Origin: Hyalella azteca
Lineage: Eukaryota; Arthropoda; Malacostraca; Amphipoda; Hyalellidae
DNA: 64,000 bases
Direction of reading: 5' to 3'
Assembly: GCF_000764305.2 (NCBI RefSeq)
Contig: NW_025944642.1
Span: 620,001-684,000 of the forward strand
The notes under the pieces are model-generated. The model was not told where the DNA came from. It made no database searches and saw only the letters and a program-made list of their open reading frames with translations. Numbering within the stretch: the stretch's first letter is position 1; each line of letters opens with the position of its first letter. The translations under genes and the position numbers were made by a program. Below, in pieces: positions 25,027-37,484 of the stretch.

Positions 25027-25245
25027 AATAGCACGTTCGAAATGCTACCATAAAGCTTACCTGAAAATTGCGTTTAATAATAGCACGATCTAAATACTAC
25101 CATAAGGCTTACCTGTAAATTTTGTATAATAAAAGAACGTTCTAAATATCACCTTAGATTTTACCTGTAAATTGAGTTCAATAATAGCACGTTGTAAATA
25201 CTACCATAGAGCTTACCTGTGAATTGAGTTCGATAATAATACGGT
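25027..25245. repeat. Minisatellite, about 52-bp unit, diverged
   Basis: Four copies of agcacgttcgaaatgctacc + ataaagcttacctgaaaattg..ttaataat, 70-85 percent alike. Confidence 0.88.
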
Positions 25246-25758
25246 TAAAATTAAACCATCAAAAAATTATGAAGGCGCAAAGAAATGCACTCTAACGCAT
25301 TTCTGAACCACATGTCTATAAAGTGGTCGATAAATGGTTTCCGTGAATAAAACATAATGTCTAATTGGAAATTAATTCACGAAATTATGCAGCCCAAAAC
25401 AACGTTTTTAATATATCGAAATGGATTTCATAAATGAAATAGAATGTGGAAGCAGCCCTGTCATAATTCTGAAAAAAATAAGTTCTTGTGCAATTCGTTA
25501 AAATAATAATATCTAAGATTATATGTAATTATTATGATTACGATCACTTTAAAGCATCTACTTCACAATAATTCTTTAATTTTAATCACTCGACTTCATT
25601 TTGTCATAATAAAGACAATTTAAGCCCTCAATTAATACCAATACAAAGACTGTCGTTGCGTCATCACGGCTGATCCTGCGGAGGGCGGAGGCGATGTCTG
25701 GGGCTAAGCGGGATCACGAATTCATTGACTGAGTTACGATCGATTCACGATGAAGGCT

Positions 25759-25867
25759 GAGCTGAATGTGAGCTGAATGTGAGCTGAATGTGAGCTGAAT
25801 GTGAGCTGAATGTGAGCTGAATGTGAGCTGAATGTGAGCTGAATGTGAGCTGAATGTGAGCTGAATG
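25759..25867. repeat. Minisatellite, 11-bp unit
   Basis: Ten near-perfect copies of gagctgaatgt. Confidence 0.97.
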
Positions 25868-26158
25868 AACACAGCCATCATCATACGAGGAAGCTGGTGG
25901 CGGCGGCGGCGTGTTTCGCTGTTAATTTGGTTTAATTTGGTTTTTATTTGTTAATTACACCTTGTCATGACGTGTAGTCGAAGTTAGAACATCGATTATT
26001 TTTGTGTCGTATACTTGATTGTAAAATTTGTGAAATTGGACTTTTTTTCATTTGCCTAATTCCATTGTTTATATTAATGAGGAGACAATTCAGTTACGAA
26101 TATGTGATTGACCTCGCCATCACGAAGAGATATTAAGTCCCAGCCATGATGCAGGCAT

Positions 26159-26452
26159 CATGTGAGACGCTGCCGCCCCTCCCAGCCGTCATGTGAGACG
26201 CTGCCGTCCCTCCCAGCCGTCATGTGAGACGCTGCCGTCCCTCCCAGCCGTCATGTGAGACGCTGCCGTCTCTCCCAGCCGTCATGTGAGACGCTGCCGT
26301 CCCTCCCAGCCGTCATATGGGTCGCTGCCGTCCCTCCCAGCCGTCATGTGAGACGCTGCCGTCCCTCCCAGCCGTCATGTGAGACGCTGCCGTCCCTCCC
26401 AGCCGTCATGTGGGATGCTGCCGTCCCTCCCAGCCGTCATGTGGGACCATCA
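26159..26452. repeat. Minisatellite, 31-bp unit
   Basis: About nine and a half copies of cagccgtcatgtgagacgct + gccgtccctcc, few substitutions (gtgggatgct, atatgggtcgct). Confidence 0.95.
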
Positions 26453-26599
26453 TATGCCGTCCCGCATGTCCCACGTGGGGACGCAAGGATAATCAGCAGA
26501 ATTAAGTGCTCAGTAAACAACGCAGGGATAATCCTGGATCCTAGCGGGCGCTGTTATCCTGCAAGGTCCTGTCAACGCGTAGGGTCTTCTTGTCATATA

Positions 26600-27235
26600 T
26601 TACCCCACTGAATCCTATTTTCCTACTGGTCCTTTATGCTCACTATCCTAGTTTTCATTCTCAGTTGCATCCTGCTGGTAAATAACTGTCACTGTCTTAG
26701 TCTCCTTTATTCTATGCGTACTGCTAGTCCATTTTACTAACTATCCTTCATTTTTACAGCCTTCTTCCTGCCCAATCCCACTATTCGTTCGTCATTCTCT
26801 AAATGCTGAAGGCCTGTTTCCCACATTATCTTAATGTCCTTCCTTCTTTGTATTGTGTTCACTATTTTACTATCCGCCATTCACTACATCATGCCAGTCC
26901 TTATCCCTCACTCTCCAACAGTTTTTCACAGTCTTGTTACCTTTTTTTTTTAGTTCGTCTTTTATCATATCCTTTTGAGATTAGATGAGAAACGCATCTT
27001 ATCTTCGTTTCTCATTTTATCCTCTATTACTTATCCTCTTGAGATTTACTTTTTCTCCGCTTATTTCTTTTATAGTCTAAATCGCTTTTCTTTTTTGCTG
27101 GACTTTTCCTCTTCGTTCACTATCATGGTGTGCCTATCTAGCGACTATCACAGTGACTTGGTATTTTTTCGGAAACTTCAGGATGCTGTGCCTTATTTTT
27201 TCTGTCCAGCGTTGACCTGCCTCTGATATATTGGA
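26600..27235. other. Pyrimidine-rich strand, no gene
   Basis: The plus strand is strongly C+T biased over about 600 bp (many ttcttcc, cctctt words) without a fixed period. ORFs here (26803-26988, 26975-27226) have no recognisable family. Confidence 0.55.
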
Positions 27236-28467
27236 GGCAAGAAATGGTATATCTTATATTATTTTGATGTCTATTTTTTCTTGCTAGAGATTTCCTAAGT
27301 GAACAGAGCGAGGCTAGGTTTATTTAAAAAAAAAGAATTAATTTTCCCTGGTTAGTTTATTACGCATGTAATATAACTTTGAATGTGGCGTCTGGCCGGA
27401 AATATATTATTTAGCCTAAAGCATTCAGACATCCAATCCAATCATATATTTCTTTATAACATTAAAATCTCACTATGTTCAAGATAATTTAATGCTACAA
27501 TATTTTCAGTCCAGCTCTTCAGCGAAATTATTTTCCTTGAAATATTTTTAAGAATTTTATGTGCGTTTTAAAGTGTCTCATCATTTTTTACATTTGCAAG
27601 TTATGACCCAGCAGGGGCAGCTGTGGCAACACGAATGTTAGTCTAGCGTCTTCGTATGAAGTATCGAAGTGAACACGATATTTCACCAGCAACTTGCCTG
27701 TGTAGACAAGTGTGCTCTAGTAAACACTTCTGCCTCACGCTTCAGATAAATAAGATCATTTTCTTTCACGGTACTAGCCCTAGAAATATCATATCTAGAA
27801 CTTTAGCTTTCTTAATGTGAGTTCGCTTCTTTTTTGTATTGAATACTTGTATTGTTATTGAATGTGCAAGTTATGTTTGCACTGAATGTAAAATCACATT
27901 TCTACTATTCAAACCATTGGCTAAATTATAACTTTTCACGAAGAAATTTATTTTTTGTTCCGTTTTGATATTCAACTGAATAAATGTCCTCCAATTTAAT
28001 TAATATAATTCAATGCAGTAATTTTTATTAAAATTCAATGCATTATACGTAGTAAATATCTTAAATTAGAATAATAAAATTAACTATAATTTTAACAGCT
28101 CTACCTCGAGTTTGACATAACTGATGCATTTAACAAAAATTTATAGAAAACTGAGGTTTATTTTCAACCGCTTGCAATGTGTTAAGAAAATTTATTTTAA
28201 ACTCAATCGCCGTGCCTCTGCAGCCTCTGCAGAAATTTGCATATTTTTCACCACAGCAACTCTCGTTTGATTCGCTGTTGTTAAGCCATGCCACAGAGAG
28301 AGTAGACATGGAATTGATTGCCACTACACGCTGCCATTGGATTAATATTAGAATATAACGACGAGAATTAGAATCATATAAATTTTAAAGAATCTTTTCA
28401 CTTCTTAGAAGCATTGCCTCTGCCTCTCGAAGTGATGACACGGACTCGTGATCCCTGTTACGAAGTG
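27236..28467. other. AT-rich stretch without recognised features
   Basis: No array, gene or RNA identified. Confidence 0.5.
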
Positions 28468-28972
28468 TTACAAGTCAGTGTAGCGACAAGCTACAAGTCT
28501 GCGTAGCGACACGCTACAAGAAAGTGTTGCGACACGCTGCAAGGCAGTGTAGCGACACGCTACAAGGCAATGTAGCGACACGCTACAAGGCAATGTAGCG
28601 ACACGCTACAAGGCAATGTAGCGACAGTGTCGCTACAAGGCAATGTAGCGACAAGCTACAAGGCAGTGTAGCGACACGCTACAAGGCAGTGTAGCGACAC
28701 GCTACAAGGCAATGTAGCGACACGCTACAAGGCAAAGCGACACGCTACTTGGCAATGTAGCGACACGCTACAAGGCTGTGTAGCGACACGCTACAAGGCT
28801 GTGTGGCGACACGCTACAAGTTTGTGTAGCAACACGCTACAAGGCTGTGTGGCGACACGCTACAAGTTTGTGTAGCGACACGCTACAAGTCTGTGTATCG
28901 ACACGCTACAAGTCTGTACAGCGACTGCTACAAGTCAGTGTAGCGACACGCTACAAGTCAATATAGCCACAC
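28468..28972. repeat. 23-bp hairpin minisatellite
   Basis: About twenty-two copies of gtgtagcgacacgctacaag + gca. The core GTAGCG-ACA-CGCTAC is a perfect hairpin in most copies. One fused copy at about 28618 makes a longer stem GTAGCGACA-G-TGTCGCTAC. Variants break the stem without compensation. Confidence 0.95.
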
Positions 28973-29777
28973 TTTTCTTTGAAAGCACCAAGTGTAGCTC
29001 AATATTATCTCGGTGAATATTGATTCAGGCATTTACATTTGGATCGCATAAACATTGAGATGTGTTGGCACTTGGGAAATATTTAATGGGTATATTTGTG
29101 GGGAAACAGACATGTTTTCTGTTCATATAGAGACAGGAACTAGGAGACCGCTATATAGCAGGTAACCTCGTCCACAAACCTCAGTTGAGTTTCGCTCTTC
29201 TGACGATCACAATGCAGTCTAATTCAAAATATAGCGAGCTATTAGTGCTAGATTTATTATGAAATTTAGTGAGAGTTGTTATTGCCGAGATTTTACATTG
29301 CATTGATTGGTTTAGTCACTTTAGTGCATCAAAAAGTTGAAATTTTAAATGAAAAACAAGTGGTTGAAGCTGTATTTTATGAGTGTACGTTGACAAAGAA
29401 ATAGCATAATTTGCATGCATGGAATATTTTTATCACCGTAAAAAGTTTGTTGGCTGGAAAATTGTAACGTGATACAATCGAGTTGAGAGAATGGTGATAT
29501 ATAGTACGTTTCTCACTGTGATCAATGTATAGAATTTAATGTAAATATGTAATGCTTCAGCTGGATTAATTTTTAATTTAATAAGTACAGAATTATCTCC
29601 GTAAGTTATTTTTTAATTTAATGGAGTGGTGTTTGGTAATGATCTGTAATATATCTGGGCCTGAATTAGTTCATATGGATGCCGACGTTGAGTGTGGAGC
29701 ACACGATGTTTTGCGCGCGAGAAATAATGAGCTTTTTTCCCGGTCTCGACAAATATTTTCCACTGTTTCTCTTGTTC
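28973..29777. other. AT-rich stretch without recognised features
   Basis: No gene or array seen. Confidence 0.5.
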
Positions 29778-29875
29778 TGGAGTACCCTATTTTGTACCCT
29801 ATATTTTGTACCGTATATTGTGTAACCTAAATTTTTACCCTATATTTTAGCCTATATTTTTACCCTATATTTGTA
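29778..29875. repeat. Short degenerate array, taccctatatttt unit
   Basis: About six copies, 12-18 bp apart, of taccctatattttg with variable spacing. Confidence 0.8.
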
Positions 29876-30439
29876 ACAATTGTCATTCAATAAACTGAAC
29901 TGAGTGACTTTATTGTAGTTTCTTTCAAAACATCACTGTAGATAATAAAAAATGCGACGTAAATCCGATAAAAATAACGTAATTGCTTCATTATAAATGT
30001 AAAGATGTTTTAATTCATCGATATTTTTATCTCTATCCATGTAAAGATTGTAAAAATATACAATTAACGGGTCTGTACGTAGAATAGTATCCGACTCTCG
30101 CCGAATCTGAATATCAATTTAATCAGAAAGTGATATTCATTTAGATAATGGGCCTAATAATAATATTCATTTTTATAATAATTCTAATCCAATTTCGCAA
30201 AAAAACTGCCAGCATAAAACTGAACGCACAAATAATGAATTGCCTAATTGTCACTAAAAAAATAAGAATGTTGCCCTATAAATAATTTTTGGCGCTGCCT
30301 GTTCTCATCTAGGGATCACATAAAAAAATTTCTTTTTTAATTTTCCTGATTTAAAAACTCGTTCTAATCTCCTTGGCTTTGATTCGAGACGGTGCACTGA
30401 AATAATCTTTGTTTCCGGGAGACGACAACAAAGAGCAGC

Positions 30440-30800
30440 GGTAACTTCTCGACTGATATTGTAAAGCCATTCATGATACCAATTATCACGCTGATATTGT
30501 AACCGCATTCTAAATACCGATTATCATCCGGATATTGTATTGGCATTCAAGATATTAATTTTTACGCATACGTTGTAACCGCATTCTATATACAATTATT
30601 ATGCATATATTTTAACCGCATTCTATCTCCAATTATCATGCATATATTGTGATTGCATTCTAAATACAATAATCATGCGGATATTGTATTAGCATTCAAG
30701 ATATTAATTATTACGCCGATATTCTAACCTCATTCTATATATCAATTATCACGCCGATATTTTAACCGCATTCAAGATAACAATTGTCATGGTTTATGTG
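30440..30800. repeat. Minisatellite, about 40-bp unit, diverged
   Basis: Eight to nine copies of the pattern attatcacgc..gatattgtaaccgcattcta..atac with heavy divergence. Confidence 0.85.
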
Positions 30801-31887
30801 AAAGTCTCTTTACGTCTTAAGTTTGACGCAAGATTTCGCATTTCACTTAACGAAACGATATCATCTTCACTTCAATCAAAGTACATAATTTATGGGTAAT
30901 TTGGGTAGGCCTAATGTAAGACACTGTGCGGTCGTAACGCTAATTAAAGTAAATAAAGTTGATTTTATCACTGAATTTATCGTCAGATACTGTGTTTGTT
31001 CTTAAATAATGTCACGGGCATGTGATTACAAAGCGATTACTAGAGCTGTGACCAGATTCTGCGACTGCGAGAAACAAAAACGGTTCAGAATTAAATTTGT
31101 TTATTGGATTTCTTCAAATCATGGGCTTTTCGTACCAAAAAATTGGTGACATTGAATTTTACTATTTTAGTATTTTGCCGTTTTTATTATTATTAGTGAA
31201 GTTATTCACAATGGCTTGCAAAGAAAACATATTTTATTATCAACTCATTACTAAAGGATATATGTAATAATTATATAGTTTTGTTTCAGTTTAATCGCAC
31301 TGCAAAATTTACGTACAACGACCGCATTCGTCATTAATTCGACATTAAACCATAATCGAGTGTACATTCTCGATTATGTAATTATTTATTATGTAATTAT
31401 TTACTGCTCATTTCAAGACCTTCTAATTGCCTTTAATATTGAAACTCATTTCCCCCCCGGGCCCCCCTCCCTTTATTCAGATTTCAATTTCGTAGGCTTT
31501 CATTGGATTGATCGGCTCAATTATTCATATGGTCGTTATAAATGAAAAGTTTTCATTCGCACGCGACCTATGCCTGATTTAAGTAATTCCCACTTTCGAT
31601 GTCAAACTCGGACATTTCAAGCAACTTTTCGTCACGGGCTTTTCACGAGTGATTTACTAAGTCTACAAATTGAAATCCGTCTTGTTCAAAAACTGTAAGT
31701 TTAATAATCAAAACTAACGTCCGACTGACTGCTGCACTCGGCTAACAGACCCAAAAGTTTCAGTCTATAATTTCCATTAAAGCATAACCGGAATTCGTAC
31801 AGGTCAGTCGAGACTCCAACATCCTGCATTAAAACATTAGTCGGTACGCCAGTACCTATATTAGTCTGCTTATATCGCAAGTTCACA

Positions 31888-31998
31888 AGGAATTTAATAG
31901 CGAAGAAACACCAAGCAAATTCACCATATAGATATTGAAAACGTTTTCAATATCGATATGGTGAATTTGCTTGGTGTTTTCTTTGCTTTCAAATTCCT
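31888..31998. repeat. 111-bp near-perfect palindrome
   Basis: Arms 31888-31942 and 31943-31998 are complementary with four mismatches and one single-base indel and no spacer; the centre is gaaaacgttttc. The palindrome is bordered on both sides by the word cggtacgccagta. Confidence 0.93.
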
Positions 31999-32008
31999 CG
32001 GTACGCCA

Positions 32009-32068
32009 GTATTTACGTCGGTAGTCGTTACGTCGGTGCGTTCGTGTGTTGGTACGTCGGTACGTCAA
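32009..32068. repeat. Short (acgtcggt)n-like tract
   Basis: Seven imperfect copies of tacgtcggt just right of the palindrome. Confidence 0.75.
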
Positions 32069-32136
32069 AAACATGAAGGTAAACCGCCTGTGGTTGACCA
32101 TTAACGTCTCATGGTCAGAAGTCATGGCTTCAACAT

Positions 32137-32400
32137 ATCTACTGTATGACTAGCAGGAGAGATATATATTAAATGACTAGCACGAGAGTTAATATGCTCC
32201 ATGACTAGCATGGGAATAAAAATGCTTATTTATGACTAGCAAGAGAGATATAAACTGCATGATTGCATGATTAACATGGGACATATAAACTGTATGACTA
32301 GCCTGAGACGTGTATACTGTACGTATATACTGTATACTGTACGTTTATATACTATATATGTATATACTCTATATACTGTACGTATATACTGTGTGTATTA
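32137..32400. repeat. Compound array: atgactagca unit then tatactgtacg unit
   Basis: Five or six copies, about 33-36 bp apart, of tatgactagcangagagata, followed from 32310 by tatactgtacg repeats. Confidence 0.85.
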
Positions 32401-32849
32401 CCCTATGAGAGATAAAAATTCTATAGTTATGTTAGCGCAGTGCAGTGTAACAATAAGTAATGACTTGGTATAACATAAATCAAATATAAAAAAGAGACCG
32501 CGAATGAAATAATTTAATGAAGACCTTACTATTTAATGTCACGAAAACATGAAATTAATATCTCTAAAAGGGACATAAAAGCAGCAGTTAAGCATGCAAA
32601 GCAAAATCATTGCTTTTACTGCTGCATTTTCTAATTTTTTCTGTCACCCGAAAGAACCTCCTTCGATCCTCGTCTTCCGTACTCAGCATCAATATTGAAC
32701 GGAACCGATTTTAAATTTTAACTGTTAAACCCATTTTTGAGAATATAGTTAATTAAAAAGCTCATCATTACCTTTTGTAATTTAATGGGTCAAATTGAAT
32801 TATTTCATCTCAGGCAGTCCTTGTCCTCACGAGAAGAACCTTCGCTAGT

Positions 32850-33215
32850 CGTTATCCTGAACTCGGAACAGAAAGGTTCTCGACAAGCCTGTGACTTACG
32901 TTGTTTTACAAGAATGTCCTGTACTATGCTGTTTATTAGGACTGTCTGTCCCGCAAGCCGTTCCTTGCAAAACCGTTATCTGGGACTTCATAGTCCCGTT
33001 ATTGTTCCACAAAAGGTCCCTCGACAAGCTGTTATCTAGAACGCCGTCTCGTAAGACGTTTTTTGTCAAGCCGTTATCTGGGACTTATAGTCCCACAAAA
33101 GGTCACTCGACAAGCGGTTATCTATGACTCTCAGTCCCACAAGAGGTCCCTCGACAAGCTGTTATCTAGGACTTCCATTCCCACAAGAGGTCCCTCGTCA
33201 AGCTGTTATCAGACA
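32850..33215. repeat. 44-bp hairpin minisatellite
   Basis: Clean 44-bp copies of gttatctgggacttatagtc + ccacaaaaggtccctcgacaagc near 33073-33210, with diverged and longer copies to the left. Best copies have the hairpin GGGACT-TAT-AGTCCC. Confidence 0.88.
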
Positions 33216-33718
33216 CGACATCCCAAAGTCTGCCGTTTAATCCCGTCTAACGGTTACGGTCATGGTCGGTACGTGCTTACCGACCTCATTGCGCGCGACC
33301 GCGACACACGACTCTCTTCAATACTTGGGTCGGGACTCAAGTATATACCTATCGTCCTCACTGTAGTCAAATCTACGATTTTCTGCTGAAATTTGTCACG
33401 AAACATGAATTATAATTTACCTAATGTTCCAAGTAAAATGTTTCCCCGAGTGGCACTGTGATGGCACTACTATTTAGCGAGTTGAACAAGCTCGACGAGT
33501 GTGGTGGTGTTGCAGAGCGATGTCCAACTAATGACTTCATTTAGAACTTGTCGATGGGATGCAAAGCATTGGCGCGGCCCGGCTAGGCTTTCAGAACATT
33601 AAGTCAATGTTGACTTCATCCATATTTCATGGGCGCGTCTCCACAGCTTTTCATCAACCGAAATAAGAAAGCGGAACACGGACGCTCCACGGTATAAATG
33701 AGACTTCGCTGCGCAGTG

Positions 33719-34290
33719 AGAATAATATTGCAATGAAATAAAAATGAAACACTGTTATTAAAGCAAATAAAACAGATGTCTGAAATTAAAATGAAATATT
33801 ACAATGAAACCGAAATAAAACACCGCTGTGAAACCGAAGCAATGCATCGCTAATGGTACTAAAATGAAGAAACGCTTTAAAACTTAAATGAAACAGTGCA
33901 ATGAAAACGGAATGAAACAGCGATTTGAAACAGAAATGCAACGGAATTTTGAAACGGATGTGATATAGCGCTATGACCCGAAAATTAAAAATCGATATGA
34001 TGCGAAGATCAACTGCTACCTTATAATGAAATTGAAATAATGCATTAAAACTAAAGCGATATCGAGCTTCAGAATTGAAATTCAACAGCACTCCGAAATA
34101 TAAATGAAACATCTCTTCGATGTTAAAGTGAAACAGCTTTGTATACTATTATATAAATGGCACTACAAAACTCATTAAACACCGAGCTATGAAATGGAAA
34201 CGTAGCAGCACTTCTAAACACAAATAAAACATCACAGCGAATTAGAATTAAAAACAGCTATACAACGAAGACGAGACAGCAGAACGGAAC
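33719..34290. repeat. Very degenerate atgaaaca-type array
   Basis: Recurring tgaaacagcg, aatgaaac and gaaaccgaaat words at about 30-36-bp spacing on a purine-rich strand. The minus-strand LFHF-rich ORF is a by-product. Confidence 0.7.
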
Positions 34291-34311
34291 CAACATGATA
34301 CTTACAACATT

Positions 34312-34473
34312 AAAAATATAACTCAGTACTCACTGCAGTGAGTGACAGAGAGCGCATTTTCTCAGCGACGAAAACGTGAAGTCACGGACGGACAGACAGA
34401 CAGACAGAGGGGCAGACGGACGGACGGACATGGCGAGCACAATAGCGCCTTTTTCCATATATGAGAAAATGCG
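34312..34473. mobile_element. Dispersed repeat family 1, copy 2
   Basis: Second copy, with exact 11-bp inverted ends cgcattttctc (34353-34363) and gagaaaatgcg (34463-34473). It has a longer gacagacaga tract and an extra leading segment gtgagtgacagagag missing from copy 1. Confidence 0.78.
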
Positions 34474-35180
34474 TAAAAAACGTGTTCTGAGTAATTTGTT
34501 TAATTTATACACATCAGAAATTTTGATGGTGAGGGATGTAGTTCTCCCGTCAAACGTGGAGCGGTAACGCGCTCATATAGCCTCTGTATTTTACTTATAT
34601 ACTCATATACTTACGATCATGCAGCCCCAGCAATATGTATATTACGGCGCCAGGCATACAACACACAAGCTTCACCCACGTTCTAAAACTGTTAAAAACT
34701 TGCAAATTAACCAAGCGTTGCGCAAAAGCAGGAAATGACAATTTAATTCAATAAAATAATAAAGATGGCCATAATATATGCTTGGCCATAATATATTTTT
34801 TTGCCACGATAGTAAACAGGATGCCTAAATTTCAGAACAATAGGATCCAGCACAATATCTTTGTGATATTACTAATCTGACATGGTGCTCGAGTGAAGCT
34901 TCAAACACACAAAACTTTTGGTGTGCATAAGGGATTTTTAACTTGAATGAATAATGCGCCGAACGACGCAATCGGCAATCGTGCTCGCGGCTTAAAAAGT
35001 GGCGTAGCATTTCGATTGATAAATTGAAAGGTAATTAAATGATAAGTATAACTGGGCACCTTCCGCACTATAGCGGCTGATGCGTACATAATGTTTACGC
35101 AAAATATTTTACATTGACTTAGATCCGAATTACTCAACACCTGTAGCCCGTTGAACTAGCCCGTTGAACTTACTTGGGAT

Positions 35181-35266
35181 CTTGTGACCTTGTGATAAGT
35201 TTAGGACTTCGTAGTCCACGGTCAAGCTGATGCACCGCCTTCGTCGTCCTCCGTCTTCGAGCCGTC
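35181..35266. repeat. Dispersed repeat family 2, copy 2
   Basis: Same orientation as the copy at 18351. No inverted ends or target duplication seen in either copy, so it may be the conserved part of a larger element or SINE. Confidence 0.75.
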
Positions 35267-37292
35267 CGAGTACTTGCGGAACCAGTAATTGTTATTACGT
35301 ACCAAAAAGTAGAATATTTGCCGAGGTTTCACGTGGTAACTTTGATGTTGCCTAGCTCTTGGACAGCAGTTCAACTACCGATGTAAGTCGAGCGCAGCAA
35401 TCGGGTTTTGCAATGCAGAAACAGTAGAATGTTATAGATGGTTGCCGGGGACTGGAAAAGTGCACTGGACTGGAAAGTGTGGAGCCTTGCATTACCCTAA
35501 CCCAACACCTCGTGGTCCAGCACAATGACTAGAAGAATGTGTGATTAGATGGATAGTGCTGGTCTACAGAACTCTGTGTTTACACGAACCTATATTTACA
35601 TAGTGCCAGTCAACGCAAACGATAGAATTCTGGCCACCGCTGGGCCGCTCAAGATACCGACTTCGAACCACGGAGAAATTTCAACTCGACTCCAATTGGT
35701 CACGATCATCTGAAGGTTTTGGTCTTGCCGACTGAAAGATTTTTTTGCGTTGGGCTTTATTCGAGTTAGAGCAGCACTATAGCTGAGTACACACTCACAT
35801 TTACATGTACGTGTCTGTTCATCGGACCTCAGGTAAATATCATCCTGCGACCATATGTTAGAAGCTGCTCCAGCAATTATCTCTTCTTGAAGACTAAATA
35901 CTTTTTTTCTGGTCTACATGAATAAAGTTTATGCTACATGAACAAAATTGTATGCATCAATTTAAGCGTTAATCAGACATTCCATGAAAATATCAAGATT
36001 TGTTTCATGACAACTATGCTAACTATTTTTTTAATAACTTGTCTTCTTTGTTTGTCTTATTTGTTTTGCGTGGTGCTCTTGTACTGAATTTCACGAAAAA
36101 AAGCGATAAAGAATCATATTTTTAAGATCCTATTTGAGTAGGACTTTTTTGCTGTACGATGCCTCAGACTTGAGAAGATTTGGGAAGAAGTACGAAAGGT
36201 AAAATAAAGAAATTAAAGAAAAAAAGTCGTTATATTAGAAGCGGTTAATTCGTAATTATATAAATAAGCAAGCAAGAAAATAATCATTGCTGACATGTAA
36301 TATGCATAAAAATCAGGCCTTTAGAATAAACTCACCCTGTCCTATAGTTATTTCTGATCTCATACTGTTTCCCTTAACTTATACTGTTATAAGGCGGAGA
36401 GTTTTTCTTTATTATAGTACCCTTCTACTCTGTCTCATTTTGATGCTTTTGATTTATATATTTTATTTATATTAAATGAATTGGCTTTCATTTTGTGTCT
36501 GGTACTGACCGGCCTTCAACGTTCCTTACGCGGCAAGTCGCTTTCGAAGGCGCGTGCCCGATGATCATTTCCAAAGACCTTAATGTCTGCCTTCTAAGTC
36601 GCTCTGCAGCGTTCGTGATAAAAAATTGAAGGATTTTATATGGCTTTTTTAAAATATTGAGGAATATGAATGGAATTGCAATGTTAACCTACATTTTCAA
36701 CGGAAGCCGCGCTAAAATTGCACGTGATTGGGGTCTTAGAAGCTGTTTTTCACACGTTACGTCTCGAGGACAATCAATTGTCTAAAATTCGTACCTCATC
36801 CAAGATTTATTCATATATTTATATACTGCGTCCGTATTCCGTATTGACTGCATTGATGGAAAAGACGAAATCTTTGAGGGTTGAAAACTTATCCACTTAT
36901 CCATTAACTTATCCATATTTATCCGCGATAAAATATTCCAAAGTTCGACACCGCAAACAATATCTCAATTGCAGGCGAATGCCGCATATATCTTAAAGCA
37001 ACAGTGACAAAAATTCCAATATATAAAAATAATTAATTGCTAAAATTGTAAAGATTTAGTACATATTTTCCAATAGGTGTTGAGGTTGGGAAAAGTGTTC
37101 TAATTTCAGATTATTTATCTTCTAATGAGAATGAAAGTACTGTTTTAATCTGGAATTTAAGCTGCCAGTTATGTTAGAAGTTGATACTTATCATTAAGAA
37201 TCAAAACAAAGCATGAAAATAGAACGCTGTGACACGAAAACAAATCTGCGCTGCGTTTGCCCTGAGCATTCGTATACGCAGGTGTTAATTTC
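35267..37292. other. Unique stretch, no gene supported
   Basis: AT-rich; ORFs of up to 92 codons without recognised families. Confidence 0.5.
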
Positions 37293-37484
37293 ACACCTAC
37301 GCGACCCATCAACACCTACGCTGCCCATCAACACCTACGCGGTCCATCAATACCTACGCGACCCATCAACACCTACGCGGTCCATCAACACCTACGCGAC
37401 CCATACATCAACACCTACGCAACCCATCAACACCTACGCGACCCATCAACACCTACGCGACCCATCAACACCTACGCTGGCACA
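37293..37484. repeat. Minisatellite, 19-bp unit
   Basis: About ten copies of acacctacgcgacccatca; some copies gcggtcc or gctgccc. Confidence 0.95.

Noticed and set aside
28468..28972. CRISPR-like direct repeats with palindromic core
   Set aside because: Units are contiguous with no unique spacers and the genome is eukaryotic; it is a minisatellite.
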